Shown here piece by piece: positions 42,391 to 51,329 of a stretch of 64,000 nt of DNA. Source of the stretch: Acidobacteriota bacterium. GTDB lineage: Bacteria > Acidobacteriota > Terriglobia > Terriglobales > Acidobacteriaceae. The stretch spans positions 21,708 through 85,707 of the forward strand of contig JAEYQK010000118.1 of NCBI GenBank assembly GCA_023410055.1, read 5' to 3'. Made by a program: the position numbers and the translations under genes. Under the pieces are notes generated by a model, which was not told where the DNA came from, made no database searches, and saw nothing but the letters and a program-made list of their open reading frames with translations. Position 1 is the stretch's first letter. Each line of letters opens with the position of its first letter.

Positions 42391-43439
42391 AATTCTTGAT
42401 TCTCATTCACCATCGCTTCGAACTCTGGAACGTTCCCGACTGGGTTCTTCCTAAACTTCGCCAAGAATTCCCCAACGTTGAATTCGAGCACTTCACCGAC
42501 TACGAAGCCGCCACTCCACACCTCACTGACGCCGATGCTGTGATGACTTGGTCGCTTAGGCCGGACCAACTCGCTGTCGCAAAACAACTCCGCTGGATAC
42601 ACTCTCCGGCCGCCGCTGTGCATCTGCTGATGATCCCCGAGATCATCAACAGCGACATCATCGTGACGAACTCCAGCCGCGTTCACGGACCAGTGGTCGC
42701 CGAGCACGCTATGTCGCTCATCATGTCGCTTGCCCGACGCATTCCCTCTGTCGTGCGCTACCAGCAGCAGCATGTCTGGTCGCAAACGCCGCTCTGGCAC
42801 GACCATCCGCGACCCACCGAAGTCTCCGGTTCCACCCTTGGCATCATCGGACTTGGCACTATCGGCACCCATGTAGCGCACATGGCGGCGTCGCTCGGTA
42901 TGCGCATTGTCGCTACGCGTCAGCATCCAGACAAAGGTTTGCCCAAGTTCCTGAATCCCGAAAAGAAGGTTGCCGCACCTCTCCCCGAGGGCGAGGGTGC
43001 GTTTCACAATACTGGCTCTCACAAGATCCTCGGCCCCAACGACATCGACCCACTGCTCGAAGAGTCGGACTTCGTGCTGCTCTCGGCCCCACTACTTCCG
43101 AACACCCGGGCCATCATTAGCGCTGATCGCCTCGCGAAGATGAAGCCCGACGCCTACATCATCAACGTTGCCCGTGGCGCGCTGATCGACACTTCCGCGC
43201 TCATCGACGCCCTTCGCAATCGCCGCATTGGCGGAGCGGCTCTCGACGTCTTCGACACTGAACCTCTCCCACCGGACTCGCCGCTTTGGGACCTACCCAA
43301 TATCCTGATCACGCCTCACTCCGGCGCCATGACCTCGCGCATCTGGGACCGCCACTACGCCCTGCTCTCGGAAAACTTGCGCCGTTTCATCGCGAATGAA
43401 CCTCTAATTGGAGTGGTCAACAAGCACGAGGGCTACTGA
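42387..43439 (+). CDS. D-2-hydroxyacid dehydrogenase
   Basis: A 350-residue NAD-dependent dehydrogenase. GIIGLGTIGTHVAHMAASLG binds NAD; INVARGALIDTSALIDALR, ALDVFDTEPLPPDSPLW and the catalytic His in LITPHSGAM follow. Substrate not predictable (phosphoglycerate-, glyoxylate- or hydroxypyruvate-like). A short inserted stretch (APLPEGEGAF, residues ~197-206) after the Rossmann beta-2 region is encoded by a palindrome-like GC-rich sequence. The ATG overlaps the right repeat and no ribosome site is visible. Confidence 0.88.
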   Translation: MKFLILIHHRFELWNVPDWVLPKLRQEFPNVEFEHFTDYEAATPHLTDADAVMTWSLRPDQLAVAKQLRWIHSPAAAVHLLMIPEIINSDIIVTNSSRVHGPVVAEHAMSLIMSLARRIPSVVRYQQQHVWSQTPLWHDHPRPTEVSGSTLGIIGLGTIGTHVAHMAASLGMRIVATRQHPDKGLPKFLNPEKKVAAPLPEGEGAFHNTGSHKILGPNDIDPLLEESDFVLLSAPLLPNTRAIISADRLAKMKPDAYIINVARGALIDTSALIDALRNRRIGGAALDVFDTEPLPPDSPLWDLPNILITPHSGAMTSRIWDRHYALLSENLRRFIANEPLIGVVNKHEGY

Positions 43440-43504
43440 TTCGAGGGCTGTCGCCCGGTTCCGGCTGATACTCGCTTGAGCGGGCGGACAGAGCAAGAGC
43501 TACT

Positions 43505-44008
43505 ATGAACTCCACTACTCTTTACGTCGGCGATCCTGCGCCGGACTTCTCACTGCAGGCGCTAAACGCGCCTTCTCCGGTTTCCCTTCACTCTCTCGTT
43601 CAACGCGGCCCTGGCATCCTCGAGTTCATCCGCGGCACCTGGTGACCCAACTGCGTGAAGCGCATGGCTCAGTTCGAGCCGATCAAATCGCAACTTCAAT
43701 CCCTGAACGCCTCGCTCGTATTCATCGCTGCCGAAAAGCGCGCCGGAATCTTCAAGCCAGAAGAGTTTCTGGCGAAGCACCCAATTTCTTTTCCGTTCCT
43801 GCTGGACGAAGACCGTGCTGTCACGAAGTCTTACGGCGTCTACCAGCGCCTCGGTCTCGACGCCATCAACATCGCCCGGCCCGCGACGTTCATCATTGAT
43901 CCGTCCGGCACGATTCGCTTCATCTACGTGGGCTCAAGTCAGACCGATCGCGCACCAATCAGACAAATCCTGGAAGCACTGGCGGCAACAGCTACTCGGA
44001 GCACATAA
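43505..44008 (+). CDS. Peroxiredoxin-like selenoprotein (in-frame TGA = Sec47)
   Basis: A 167-residue AhpC/TSA-fold protein if the TGA at 43643-43645 is read as selenocysteine. It starts VGDPAPDFSLQALN, then ILEFIRGTW-U-PNCVKRM at the peroxidatic site, with Cys50 as possible resolving residue (U-x-x-C). The rest is intact: ASLVFIAAEKRAG, FPFLLDEDRAVTKSYGVYQR, RPATFIIDPSGTIRFIYVG. Read conventionally the gene splits into a 46-residue piece and a 117-residue piece starting at GTG 43655. A 5-bp hairpin with its loop 25 nt after the TGA fits a SECIS. Likely reduces peroxides in the cytoplasm using thiols. Pseudogene is the rival reading, made unlikely by position and hairpin. Confidence 0.88.
43666..43680 (+). 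promoter_or_regulatory. Candidate bacterial SECIS hairpin for the peroxiredoxin
   Basis: GGCUC-AGUUC-GAGCC: a perfect 5-bp stem, extendable by a U-G pair, with a 5-nt loop whose second base is G. The loop begins 25 nt after the UGA, inside the 16-37 nt window of bacterial SECIS elements. A weaker hairpin (UGCG-UGAAG-CGCA) lies between it and the UGA. Confidence 0.72.
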
Positions 44009-44060
44009 TCAGAATCGGAATTCTGAATTCAGAAATTGCAATTCGCTACTCAAATTTCTC

Positions 44061-44666
44061 ATGCGCCTTTTTGTTGCTATCGATATCCCTGAAGAAGTGC
44101 GAGGTCGCATCGCGACTTTCGTTGACGGCGTTCGCAACTTTGCGCCCGACGCCAAGTGGGTCGGCCCCGAGACCTTTCACATAACGATGAAGTTCATTGG
44201 CGAACGTTCGCCCGAAGACGCCGACCGCATCAAGCAATTGCTGCGTGAAATCCAAGGCGCACCCGTGACGCTCGCTTTCAGTGGCTACGGCTTCTTTCCG
44301 AATCCAAACAAGGCCCGCGTTTTCTGGACCGGCATTCAGGCCGACGCACATCTTGCCCAACTCGCCTCTGCGGTTGATAACGCTACCGCGACGCTCGGCA
44401 TTCCGCGCGAAAAGGCTGCCTTTACGCCGCATCTCACCCTAGCCCGCGCCCGTGACGGCTGCCCACACGGTGCCTCCGGACGTCCCGGCCCGCACCCTGG
44501 TGACCGCCCGCGCAGCACTTTCGCCCGCGTACACGAAAAATTGCAGGCGCTTCCCTCACCCGAGTTCGGTACAATGACGGCAACCGAGTTCTTCCTGTAC
44601 GAAAGCAAGCTGTCGCCCCGGGGCGCGCACTATACGAAGCTGGAACGTTTCGCCCTGAATGGCTGA
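44061..44666 (+). CDS. thpR: RNA 2',3'-cyclic phosphodiesterase (2'-5' RNA ligase family)
   Basis: A 201-residue 2H phosphoesterase. Both HxT motifs are present: HITMKFIGE and HLTLARARD. LFVAIDIPEEVRGRI and a late TEFFLYESKLSPRGAHYTKL complete the family pattern. It hydrolyses 2',3'-cyclic phosphates. ATG 44061 gives the family start. The 52-bp gap from the peroxiredoxin includes a perfect 14-bp palindrome (44021-44034). Confidence 0.92.
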   Translation: MRLFVAIDIPEEVRGRIATFVDGVRNFAPDAKWVGPETFHITMKFIGERSPEDADRIKQLLREIQGAPVTLAFSGYGFFPNPNKARVFWTGIQADAHLAQLASAVDNATATLGIPREKAAFTPHLTLARARDGCPHGASGRPGPHPGDRPRSTFARVHEKLQALPSPEFGTMTATEFFLYESKLSPRGAHYTKLERFALNG

Positions 44667-44692
44667 GCAGCGCAGAACTCGCACAAAGAGTA

Positions 44693-45343
44693 ATGAATCA
44701 AGTCTCTATCATCACGGCTGTTGCCGTTATTGCTTATCTGTTGGGGTCGATTCCGTTCGGAGTGATCCTAACCCGCGTTTTCCTCGGCACCGACGTCCGT
44801 AAGATCGGCAGTGGCAACATCGGCGCCACAAACGTAATGCGCACCGGTTCGAAGAAGCTCGGAATTGCAACTTTGATACTTGACGCCGCAAAGGGATACG
44901 CAGCGGTTTGGATCGCGCAGTTGATTGCCGTCCACACCGGCGCAGGACTCTACTCTGATGGGCGAACAGCATACCGCCTGCTCGGGCTTGCGGCCGTCGC
45001 CGCGATGATTGGTCACATTTTCCCGATCTGGCTGAAGTTCAAAGGTGGCAAAGGTGTCGCCACCGGAGTGGGTGTATTCCTTGCCGTCGCTCCAATAGCG
45101 GTGCTGATTGTACTCGGTATATTCGCTATCATTTTTGGCCTGTCACGATATGTATCCCTGGCGTCCATCATCGCCACGGCTGCTTTTCCCGCATTCGCAT
45201 ATTTAGTAATGAAAGAACAGAACGCGGCCATAATGCCCTTCATCATCGCCGCCGCGATCCTCATCATCGCCAAGCATCACCAGAACATCCGGCGATTGTT
45301 GGCTGGTACCGAGCATCGTCTGGAGCTTAAGAGCAGCAAATGA
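44693..45343 (+). CDS. plsY: Acyl-phosphate:glycerol-3-phosphate acyltransferase
   Basis: A 216-residue membrane enzyme doing the first acylation of glycerol-3-phosphate. YLLGSIPFGVILTR, KIGSGNIGATNVMRTGSKKLG, HIFPIWLKFKGGKGVATGVG and AKHHQNIRRLLAGTEHRL are the conserved loops. Overlaps gpsA by 4 bp, so the supplier of its substrate is translated with it. Confidence 0.96.
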   Translation: MNQVSIITAVAVIAYLLGSIPFGVILTRVFLGTDVRKIGSGNIGATNVMRTGSKKLGIATLILDAAKGYAAVWIAQLIAVHTGAGLYSDGRTAYRLLGLAAVAAMIGHIFPIWLKFKGGKGVATGVGVFLAVAPIAVLIVLGIFAIIFGLSRYVSLASIIATAAFPAFAYLVMKEQNAAIMPFIIAAAILIIAKHHQNIRRLLAGTEHRLELKSSK

Positions 45344-46368
45344 GCGAGATTGCGATCATCGGAGCAGGTGCCTGGGGCACCGCCTTGTCAATTGTCCTCG
45401 GACGCAAAGGCACCCACAACGTGCGGCTTTGGGCTTTCGAAAAAGAAGTCTGCGAATCAATTTGCGCTCGCCGGACCAACGACCTGTTCTTGCCCACCGC
45501 GCAGATCCCGACGACCGTCACTGCGAACAACAGCCTCGATGCTGCACTGGCAGGTGCTGAGATCGTCGTCAGCGTCATGCCCTCGCACCATTGCCGCCGC
45601 GTGTTTCAGCAGATGGCCCCGGCACTCAAGCCTGAAATGCTCTTTGTCTCTGCAACGAAGGGCATCGAGAACGACACGCTGCTCCGCATGGATCAAGTTA
45701 TCTGTGACGTAGTCCGCGCGAAGGCGAACTTTGCTCCCCGTATCGGGGCCCTCAGCGGACCCTCCTTCGCCAAGGAAGTGGCGAAAGGCGATCCGACGGC
45801 TATCACGATTGCTTCGCGAGACCGCGACCTCGCCAGCACCATCCAGCGCGAGTTTAGTGACCCGTCATTCCGCGTTTATACCAACGACGATGTAGCCGGC
45901 GTCGAACTCGGTGGGTCACTCAAGAACGTCATCGCCATCGCCGCTGGCGTATGCGACGGGCTAGGCCTGGGCCACAACACCATCGCCGCCCTTGTGACTA
46001 GAGGTTTGGCCGAAATCACACGCCTCGCGGTCGCCTGCGGAGGCCGCCCCGAAACCCTCGCTGGACTCGCGGGAATGGGCGATCTCGTTCTCACGTGTAC
46101 CGGAGGCCTCTCTCGCAACCGCACGGTTGGTGTCGAACTTGGCCGTGGGCGCAAGTTGGACGAAGTCATTGCCGGGATGCACGGCATGGTAGCGGAAGGC
46201 GTCCTCACGACGAATGCGGCTATTGGTCTCGCGCGCAAGATGGGTGTCGAGATGCCCATCACCCACCAGATGCACCTTATTCTCAACGAGGGCAAGCCGC
46301 CGCGCGACGCCATTCGCGAACTCATGACCCGTCCGGCGGCAAGTGAAGTTAAGCTCTACTCGGAGTAG
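45340..46368 (+). CDS. gpsA: Glycerol-3-phosphate dehydrogenase [NAD(P)+]
   Basis: A 342-residue enzyme reducing dihydroxyacetone phosphate to glycerol-3-phosphate for phospholipids. IIGAGAWGTALSIVLGRKG binds the nucleotide; SATKGIEN, GALSGPSFAKEVAKGDPTA and the catalytic lysine in LGGSLKNVIAIAAGVCDGLG are clear. Coupled to plsY by ATGA. Confidence 0.96.
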   Translation: MSEIAIIGAGAWGTALSIVLGRKGTHNVRLWAFEKEVCESICARRTNDLFLPTAQIPTTVTANNSLDAALAGAEIVVSVMPSHHCRRVFQQMAPALKPEMLFVSATKGIENDTLLRMDQVICDVVRAKANFAPRIGALSGPSFAKEVAKGDPTAITIASRDRDLASTIQREFSDPSFRVYTNDDVAGVELGGSLKNVIAIAAGVCDGLGLGHNTIAALVTRGLAEITRLAVACGGRPETLAGLAGMGDLVLTCTGGLSRNRTVGVELGRGRKLDEVIAGMHGMVAEGVLTTNAAIGLARKMGVEMPITHQMHLILNEGKPPRDAIRELMTRPAASEVKLYSE

Positions 46369-46666
46369 GCCGGATGACTAGTTAGTACCGGCTTTCTCCG
46401 GAGGCCCCTCCCCCACCCGTGTGTCTACCACTGATGATCTAAAGGAGTTAATTACGATCTGTGACTGAGCAGTGATCGGTATCGTGCTCGCTTCTGCAAA
46501 CGCACATGTTACTCATCAGCAACCGTCTTCGAGCTGTGTGCACCCTGCCTTACTTCGAGCGTAGCAGGTGGGTAGGTAGAAAACCGACACAATAGCGAGC
46601 ACTATTTTGTGCGTAAAATCAAAGAGATGAGGCTCTTGACATGAGAACGCCTAAGGGCGGGACAAA
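46369..46666. repeat. Convergent intergenic region with a degenerate copy of the C-rich repeat
   Basis: Separates gpsA (+) from the GT2 gene (-), both ending here. It holds a C-rich run GGCCCCTCCCCCACCC (46403-46418 region) and, about 10 nt on, CTGATGATCTAAAGGAGTTAA (shown only in part), resembling half of the hairpin unit at 4514-4594. No gene and no strong terminator were seen. Confidence 0.4.
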
Positions 46667-47644
46667 CTAGTCCAGCCGGCGCTCTTCGGACTCAGAACGA
46701 CCGAGCACGGTGCGAACCGAGTACGGTCGCGGAGCGCGCTCGTCGTATCTATGGCGCACTTGCATATCGCCCAGCAAGCCGAGGCCGACAAGTTGTACGC
46801 CGGCAATGATCAGCACCGCGGCGAAGATCAACAGCGGGCCATGCGAAGTCATCACGTGCTGATGCGTGAATATCTTCAAGATCGCCAGCACGAAGGCGAT
46901 AACAAAGCCGCTGATCACTCCGACCATGCCTGCGCTGCCAAAAAAGTGAAGCGGTCGCGAAGCGTACTTGAGCAGAAAGCGGATCGTGAGCAGATCGAAG
47001 AAAACGCGGAAGGTTCGCGAGAAACCATAGTGCGACTTGCCGCCGAAACGCGCATTGCTGGTTATTGGAATCTCGCAAATCGTAGCGCCGTACCACGACG
47101 CGAGAGCCGGTATGAAACGGTGCATCTCGCCATAAAGTGCGACGTTTTCGAGGATGTCCCGACGATAAGCCTTGAAGGTAGTGCCGAAATCATGAATGTT
47201 GACGCCGCTCAGCTTGGCCATCAGCCAGTTGGCACAGCGCGACGGAATACGCCGCAGAACCAGGCTCTCCGGCCGCGTCTGACGCCAGCCGCTGACAATA
47301 TCGAAGCCCTCGTTCAGCTTATTGATGAAATTCGGGATATCACCGGGTTCGTGCTGAAGGTCGCCATCCATTGCGATAACGTACTCGCCGCAGGCATGAT
47401 CGAATCCAGCCGCAAGCGCCGACGTCTGCCCGAAATTACGACGCAAACGGACTACGACAACACGGCTGTCAACGGTCGCGATCTGCTGCAGCAATTGATA
47501 CGTTGTATCGCGGCTGCCATCGTCAACAAAAACAAGTTCGAATGGCTCGCCCACAGCCTCCATCACATTCGTGAGTCGGCTGTAGAGTTCGGTGACGTTG
47601 GCTTCTTCGTTGTGGAACGGAACGACGATCGAGTATTTCAGCAC
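46667..47644 (-). CDS. Family 2 glycosyltransferase, polyprenyl-phosphate type
   Basis: A 325-residue protein. The GT2 domain shows VPFHNEEANVTELYSRL, FVDDGSRDTTYQLL, AMDGDLQHEPGDIPNF (donor-metal DxD-like) and SGWRQTRPE. Two membrane helices follow near the C-terminus (GVISGFVIAFVLAILKIF and LLIFAAVLIIAGVQLVGLGL). This is the ArnC/DPM1/GtrB layout, moving a sugar to undecaprenyl phosphate. GTG start at 47644. Confidence 0.9.
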   Translation of the reverse strand: MLKYSIVVPFHNEEANVTELYSRLTNVMEAVGEPFELVFVDDGSRDTTYQLLQQIATVDSRVVVVRLRRNFGQTSALAAGFDHACGEYVIAMDGDLQHEPGDIPNFINKLNEGFDIVSGWRQTRPESLVLRRIPSRCANWLMAKLSGVNIHDFGTTFKAYRRDILENVALYGEMHRFIPALASWYGATICEIPITSNARFGGKSHYGFSRTFRVFFDLLTIRFLLKYASRPLHFFGSAGMVGVISGFVIAFVLAILKIFTHQHVMTSHGPLLIFAAVLIIAGVQLVGLGLLGDMQVRHRYDERAPRPYSVRTVLGRSESEERRLD

Positions 47645-47682
47645 AGAAAGATTCTAGCACCCGCAATCGCGGTCGGAGCCCA

Positions 47683-47964
47683 TCAGGCTACGATCCTGCG
47701 ATCGTCTCCTATGATTTCTTTGTCGACGTAACACCAGACCCAGTGTTCACCGGATTCTGCCGACCGGATAATCGGATGTTCCGTCTGGTGGAAGTGTTTG
47801 GTTGCGTGTCTATTTTTTGAGGAGTCGCAGCACCCAACGTGTCCACATGATAGACACTGCCGCAAGTGGACCCACTGATCTCCGGTCTTGATGCAGTCCT
47901 CACAAACGCGTCCGGGCTTCTGGACGTCCCTGATCTGGTCGACATGTGTGCAGCCATTTGCCAT
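47683..47964 (-). CDS. UBP-type zinc-finger protein
   Basis: A 93-residue protein that is one ZnF-UBP domain. CEDCIKTGDQWVHLRQCLSC, GHVGCCDSS, NRHATKHFHQTEHPII hold the Cys/His zinc ligands. In eukaryotes this domain binds the free ubiquitin C-terminus; bacterial stand-alone versions have no assigned role. Divergent from the spermidine-synthase-like gene across 77 bp. Confidence 0.85.
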   Translation of the reverse strand: MANGCTHVDQIRDVQKPGRVCEDCIKTGDQWVHLRQCLSCGHVGCCDSSKNRHATKHFHQTEHPIIRSAESGEHWVWCYVDKEIIGDDRRIVA

Positions 47965-48041
47965 GCTGGATTCGATTACGCCCAGGCCGGCAGGTTTCTA
48001 GAAATCGCGCGTTGCTCAAAGAACGAAATTCGTTGCATAAA

Positions 48042-50363
48042 ATGGCACTACAACGTATTGTGATCGGCATTCAAATGCTGCTGTTTGCGATAGTGGTATT
48101 TCTCAGCGCTTTTCTTCTGTTCCAGGTGCAGCCGATGTTGGCCAAGTACATACTGCCCTGGTTCGGGGGCACACCTGCGGTCTGGACTACGTGCCTTCTG
48201 TTTTTTCAGACGCTACTGCTCGCTGGCTATGCCTACGCACACGCCTTGAGCAGTCGCTTCACCCCCCGCCGTCAGGCAATCATTCACGCAAGCGTGATCG
48301 GCTGTTCCCTGCTGCTGATGCTGGTGCTCGCGACGGTGTGGCAGTCGCCCATCACACCAGGGTCATCGTGGAAACCTGCCGGAGACGGTTCTCCGGTGTG
48401 GCAAATTGTTTCTCTGCTCACGGTCGCCATCGGGCTCCCTTACTTTCTTCTTTCTACTACCGGGCCACTGATGCAGTCGTGGTTCGCCCGCGCATGCGAA
48501 GGCAAGTCGCCTTATCGGCTTTATGCGCTTTCGAATGCAGGCTCGCTGCTGGCTTTAGTCAGCTACCCTTTCGTGGTCGAACCCGCGATTACGCTCCGCA
48601 GTCAGTCGCGCGTATGGTCGGCGATCTACGTGATTTTTGCGATGGGTGCCGTAGTGTGCGCGTGGAGAATGGCGAATTCCAGATCGACAATTCCGCAATC
48701 TCAGCGAAACCGTGAGGAGCCAAGCACTCCCCCGGCTAAGGCGACTTACGCGCTCTGGATCGCGCTGCCCGCCTGTGCCTCCAGCATGCTGCTGGCGACA
48801 ACCAACGAGATATGCCAGCAGGTCGCGGTTATACCATTCCTCTGGATCCTCCCGCTCGTTCTGTATCTGCTCTCGTTCATCTTGTGCTTCGATAGCGATC
48901 GTTGGTATAGGCGAGCGTTTTTCCATCCGCTTCTTGGAATTGCGGTCTTCGCCACCTGTTGTCTGCTCTTTGACATGCAGGCGCCAATCCTCCTGCAGAT
49001 CGGTATCTACTCGCTGCTGCTGTTTTCGATCTGCATGGGATGTCACGGAGAACTGGTCAAACTCAGGCCGGCACCAGACAGACTCACGTCTTTCTACCTT
49101 ATGATTTCGCTCGGCGGGGCCATTGGTGGCGCGTTCGTAGCGTTGGTTGCTCCTCACGTCTTTCGCACCTTTTGGGAATTCGAGATTACCGTTGTTTCTG
49201 CGCTCCTTCTTCTCTTCTGGGTATTGCTGCACGACAAAGAGTCATGGCTGCACAGATCCAGTCCTTTGCTTGCGCTTGGAATAGCGGTGCCCGCACTTCT
49301 GCTGCCTGAGGCCGTGGCTCTGACCGCCAGGCACGGACTCGCCCCTATAAAGGAGTTCAAGAGCTATCACACAGGCGTGGGCGTTGCGATAGTTGGATTG
49401 GCTTATCTGATCTATCGCAACAGGCGGTCGAGACTTTCATTGCGCCGCCCCGGCTGGCCGGTTCAGCTCGCAGTCATGATCGCAATTCCGGTTGCCGCGG
49501 CCCTGTTTATATTGAACGGAGTCGCTCTTGAACAGAGGACTATTTTTGCGTCAAGAAACTTTTACGGAAATCTGGCCGTGGTCGAAACTAACGTCTCCAA
49601 CCCGGAATTGCGCGCATACATGCTCCGACATGGTCGGGTTGTACATGGAACGCAATATGTGGCTCCTGACAAGCACACCGAGCCCACAACGTACTTCGGC
49701 CCAAAGAGCGGCATAGGCATCCTGCTCCAGAACCATCCCACGCGCATAAGTACCAGTCCAGGACTGCGCATTGGAATCGTCGGCCTCGGGATTGGAACGA
49801 TCTCGGCGTATGGCTTGCCGGGAGACGCGATTACGTTTTACGAGATCAACCCCGATGTCGTACGGATTGCCAATGAGACGCGCTACTTTAGCTACCTGCG
49901 TGACTGCCGTGCAAAGCTAGACATCGTACCGGGGGATGCTCGGTTGTCGATGGAACGCGAAGTCGAATCGAATGCATCAAGACAGTTCGACGTTCTGGCA
50001 GTCGATGCGTTTAGCGGAGATGCCATTCCCGTTCACCTTCTTACAAAAGAGGCATTCCGCATCTATTTACGAGAACTCAAGGACGGCGGCGTCCTAGCCG
50101 TACATATTTCGAACCAGTATCTTGACCTTCGCCCGGTCCTGTGGAGACAAGCTCAGGAGTATGGCCTGACGTTCGCATATTTCCACGCATCGAACGATCC
50201 TCCGTTCAACGGCATGTCCGATTGGGTGTTGCTTACCAGGAATAAGGAGGTCCTAACCGCACCTGCTATTGCCGAAGCCACTGTCCCGCACAGCGAATTC
50301 ACGCCCCCGCCGCTGTGGACGGATGACTACAGCAACCTCTTTCAGGTGTTACGTCAGGACTAG
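48042..50363 (+). CDS. Membrane protein fused to a spermidine-synthase-like domain
   Basis: A 773-residue protein. The N-terminal ~500 residues hold about 12 membrane helices starting VVFLSAFLLFQVQPMLAKYI and PWFGGTPAVWTTCLLFFQ. The C-terminal ~250 residues are a SAM-fold domain: GIVGLGIGTISAYG, FYEINPDVVRIANE, DIVPGDARLSM and LAVDAFSGDAIPVHLLTKEA. It is the widespread 'fused MFS/spermidine synthase' type; its reaction is unknown. ATG 48042 is chosen; the frame runs on upstream. Confidence 0.85.
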   Translation: MALQRIVIGIQMLLFAIVVFLSAFLLFQVQPMLAKYILPWFGGTPAVWTTCLLFFQTLLLAGYAYAHALSSRFTPRRQAIIHASVIGCSLLLMLVLATVWQSPITPGSSWKPAGDGSPVWQIVSLLTVAIGLPYFLLSTTGPLMQSWFARACEGKSPYRLYALSNAGSLLALVSYPFVVEPAITLRSQSRVWSAIYVIFAMGAVVCAWRMANSRSTIPQSQRNREEPSTPPAKATYALWIALPACASSMLLATTNEICQQVAVIPFLWILPLVLYLLSFILCFDSDRWYRRAFFHPLLGIAVFATCCLLFDMQAPILLQIGIYSLLLFSICMGCHGELVKLRPAPDRLTSFYLMISLGGAIGGAFVALVAPHVFRTFWEFEITVVSALLLLFWVLLHDKESWLHRSSPLLALGIAVPALLLPEAVALTARHGLAPIKEFKSYHTGVGVAIVGLAYLIYRNRRSRLSLRRPGWPVQLAVMIAIPVAAALFILNGVALEQRTIFASRNFYGNLAVVETNVSNPELRAYMLRHGRVVHGTQYVAPDKHTEPTTYFGPKSGIGILLQNHPTRISTSPGLRIGIVGLGIGTISAYGLPGDAITFYEINPDVVRIANETRYFSYLRDCRAKLDIVPGDARLSMEREVESNASRQFDVLAVDAFSGDAIPVHLLTKEAFRIYLRELKDGGVLAVHISNQYLDLRPVLWRQAQEYGLTFAYFHASNDPPFNGMSDWVLLTRNKEVLTAPAIAEATVPHSEFTPPPLWTDDYSNLFQVLRQD

Positions 50364-50441
50364 TTACCATTTTTTCGTACACCTAAACTGCAGCTTTGGT
50401 CATCTAGTGAGGACGATTGGCCAGTTCTCGGGAGGTGACAT

Positions 50442-51329
50442 ATGCAACTCCGGGTTTTAGTTACAGGTGCTACGGGGCAGCAAGGAGGCGCGCTTGCCCG
50501 TTTGCTACTAAATAGCGGCCACAAGGTGGTTGCACTGACCCGCAACCCGGATTCAGCTTCCGCTCAGGAACTTAAGAGGCTGGGAGCTACTCTTGCCAAA
50601 GGGAACCTTGAGGATCAGCATTCCATCGAGCAAGCGACTGATGGTGCCGACGTGGTGTTTTCGATGTCGACACCGTTCGAAAGCGGCACAGATACCGAAA
50701 CGCGCCAGGGCATCGCGGTAGCGAATGCAGCCAAAAGCGCAGGCGTGAAACACTTGATCTACACTTCAGTCCCACGCGCGTATGAGCATACGGGAATCCC
50801 GCATTTCGACAGCAAAGAGAAGGTTGAGAATCATATTAAGGAAGTCGGAGTTCCCTACACGATCCTCGGCCCTGCGTTCTTCATGGATAACCTTCTAAGC
50901 CCTTGGTGGTTACCCGGATTGAAGCAGGGCGTTTTCGCGATTCCACTTTCAGCGAACCGCAAGTGGAACGTCATCGCTGTCGAAGACATTGCGAAGTTTG
51001 CGGCCCACGTCATCGAGAATCGCGAACAATTCCTGGGAAGGCGCATCGACTTATCTGGCGACGAGATTACTCCAACCCAAGTGGCAGAAACGCTGACCAC
51101 CCTTAGCGGAAGACAAATCGTTCATTATCAAGTCCCAGAAGAACAAATGCGAAAGGAAAACGAGGATTTCGCCATCATGTTCGACTGGTTTGAACGCGTA
51201 GGAATGCGAATCGACGTGGCTGCGCTTCGTGCCGAATACCCGCAAGTAGGATGGCAGAGCTTCGATGGATGGGCTTCGAGACAAGACTGGAGCGTGCTGG
51301 GACAAGCTGATGCCGGTAGTGCGGCCTGA
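50442..51329 (+). CDS. NmrA-like NAD(P)-binding protein
   Basis: A 295-residue atypical SDR. VLVTGATGQQGGALARLLL binds NAD(P); HLIYTSVPRA, TILGPAFFMDNLL and WNVIAVEDIAKFAAHVI are NmrA-family features. It may be an NAD(P)H sensor or a quinone-oxidoreductase-like enzyme. GGGAGGTGACAT directly precedes the ATG, a strong ribosome site. Confidence 0.85.
   Translation: MQLRVLVTGATGQQGGALARLLLNSGHKVVALTRNPDSASAQELKRLGATLAKGNLEDQHSIEQATDGADVVFSMSTPFESGTDTETRQGIAVANAAKSAGVKHLIYTSVPRAYEHTGIPHFDSKEKVENHIKEVGVPYTILGPAFFMDNLLSPWWLPGLKQGVFAIPLSANRKWNVIAVEDIAKFAAHVIENREQFLGRRIDLSGDEITPTQVAETLTTLSGRQIVHYQVPEEQMRKENEDFAIMFDWFERVGMRIDVAALRAEYPQVGWQSFDGWASRQDWSVLGQADAGSAA

Noticed and set aside
43655..44008. 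A separate 117-residue protein starting at GTG 43655
   Set aside because: It would lack the first strand and active site of the peroxiredoxin fold; the upstream 46 codons supply exactly these.
44021..44034. Perfect 14-bp palindrome TTCTGAATTCAGAA between the peroxiredoxin and thpR
   Set aside because: AT-rich, without T-run or loop, so not a terminator; could be chance. No regulator family suggests itself.
46751..47731. A 326-codon plus-strand open frame
   Set aside because: Antisense to the well-supported GT2 gene and without recognisable motifs.
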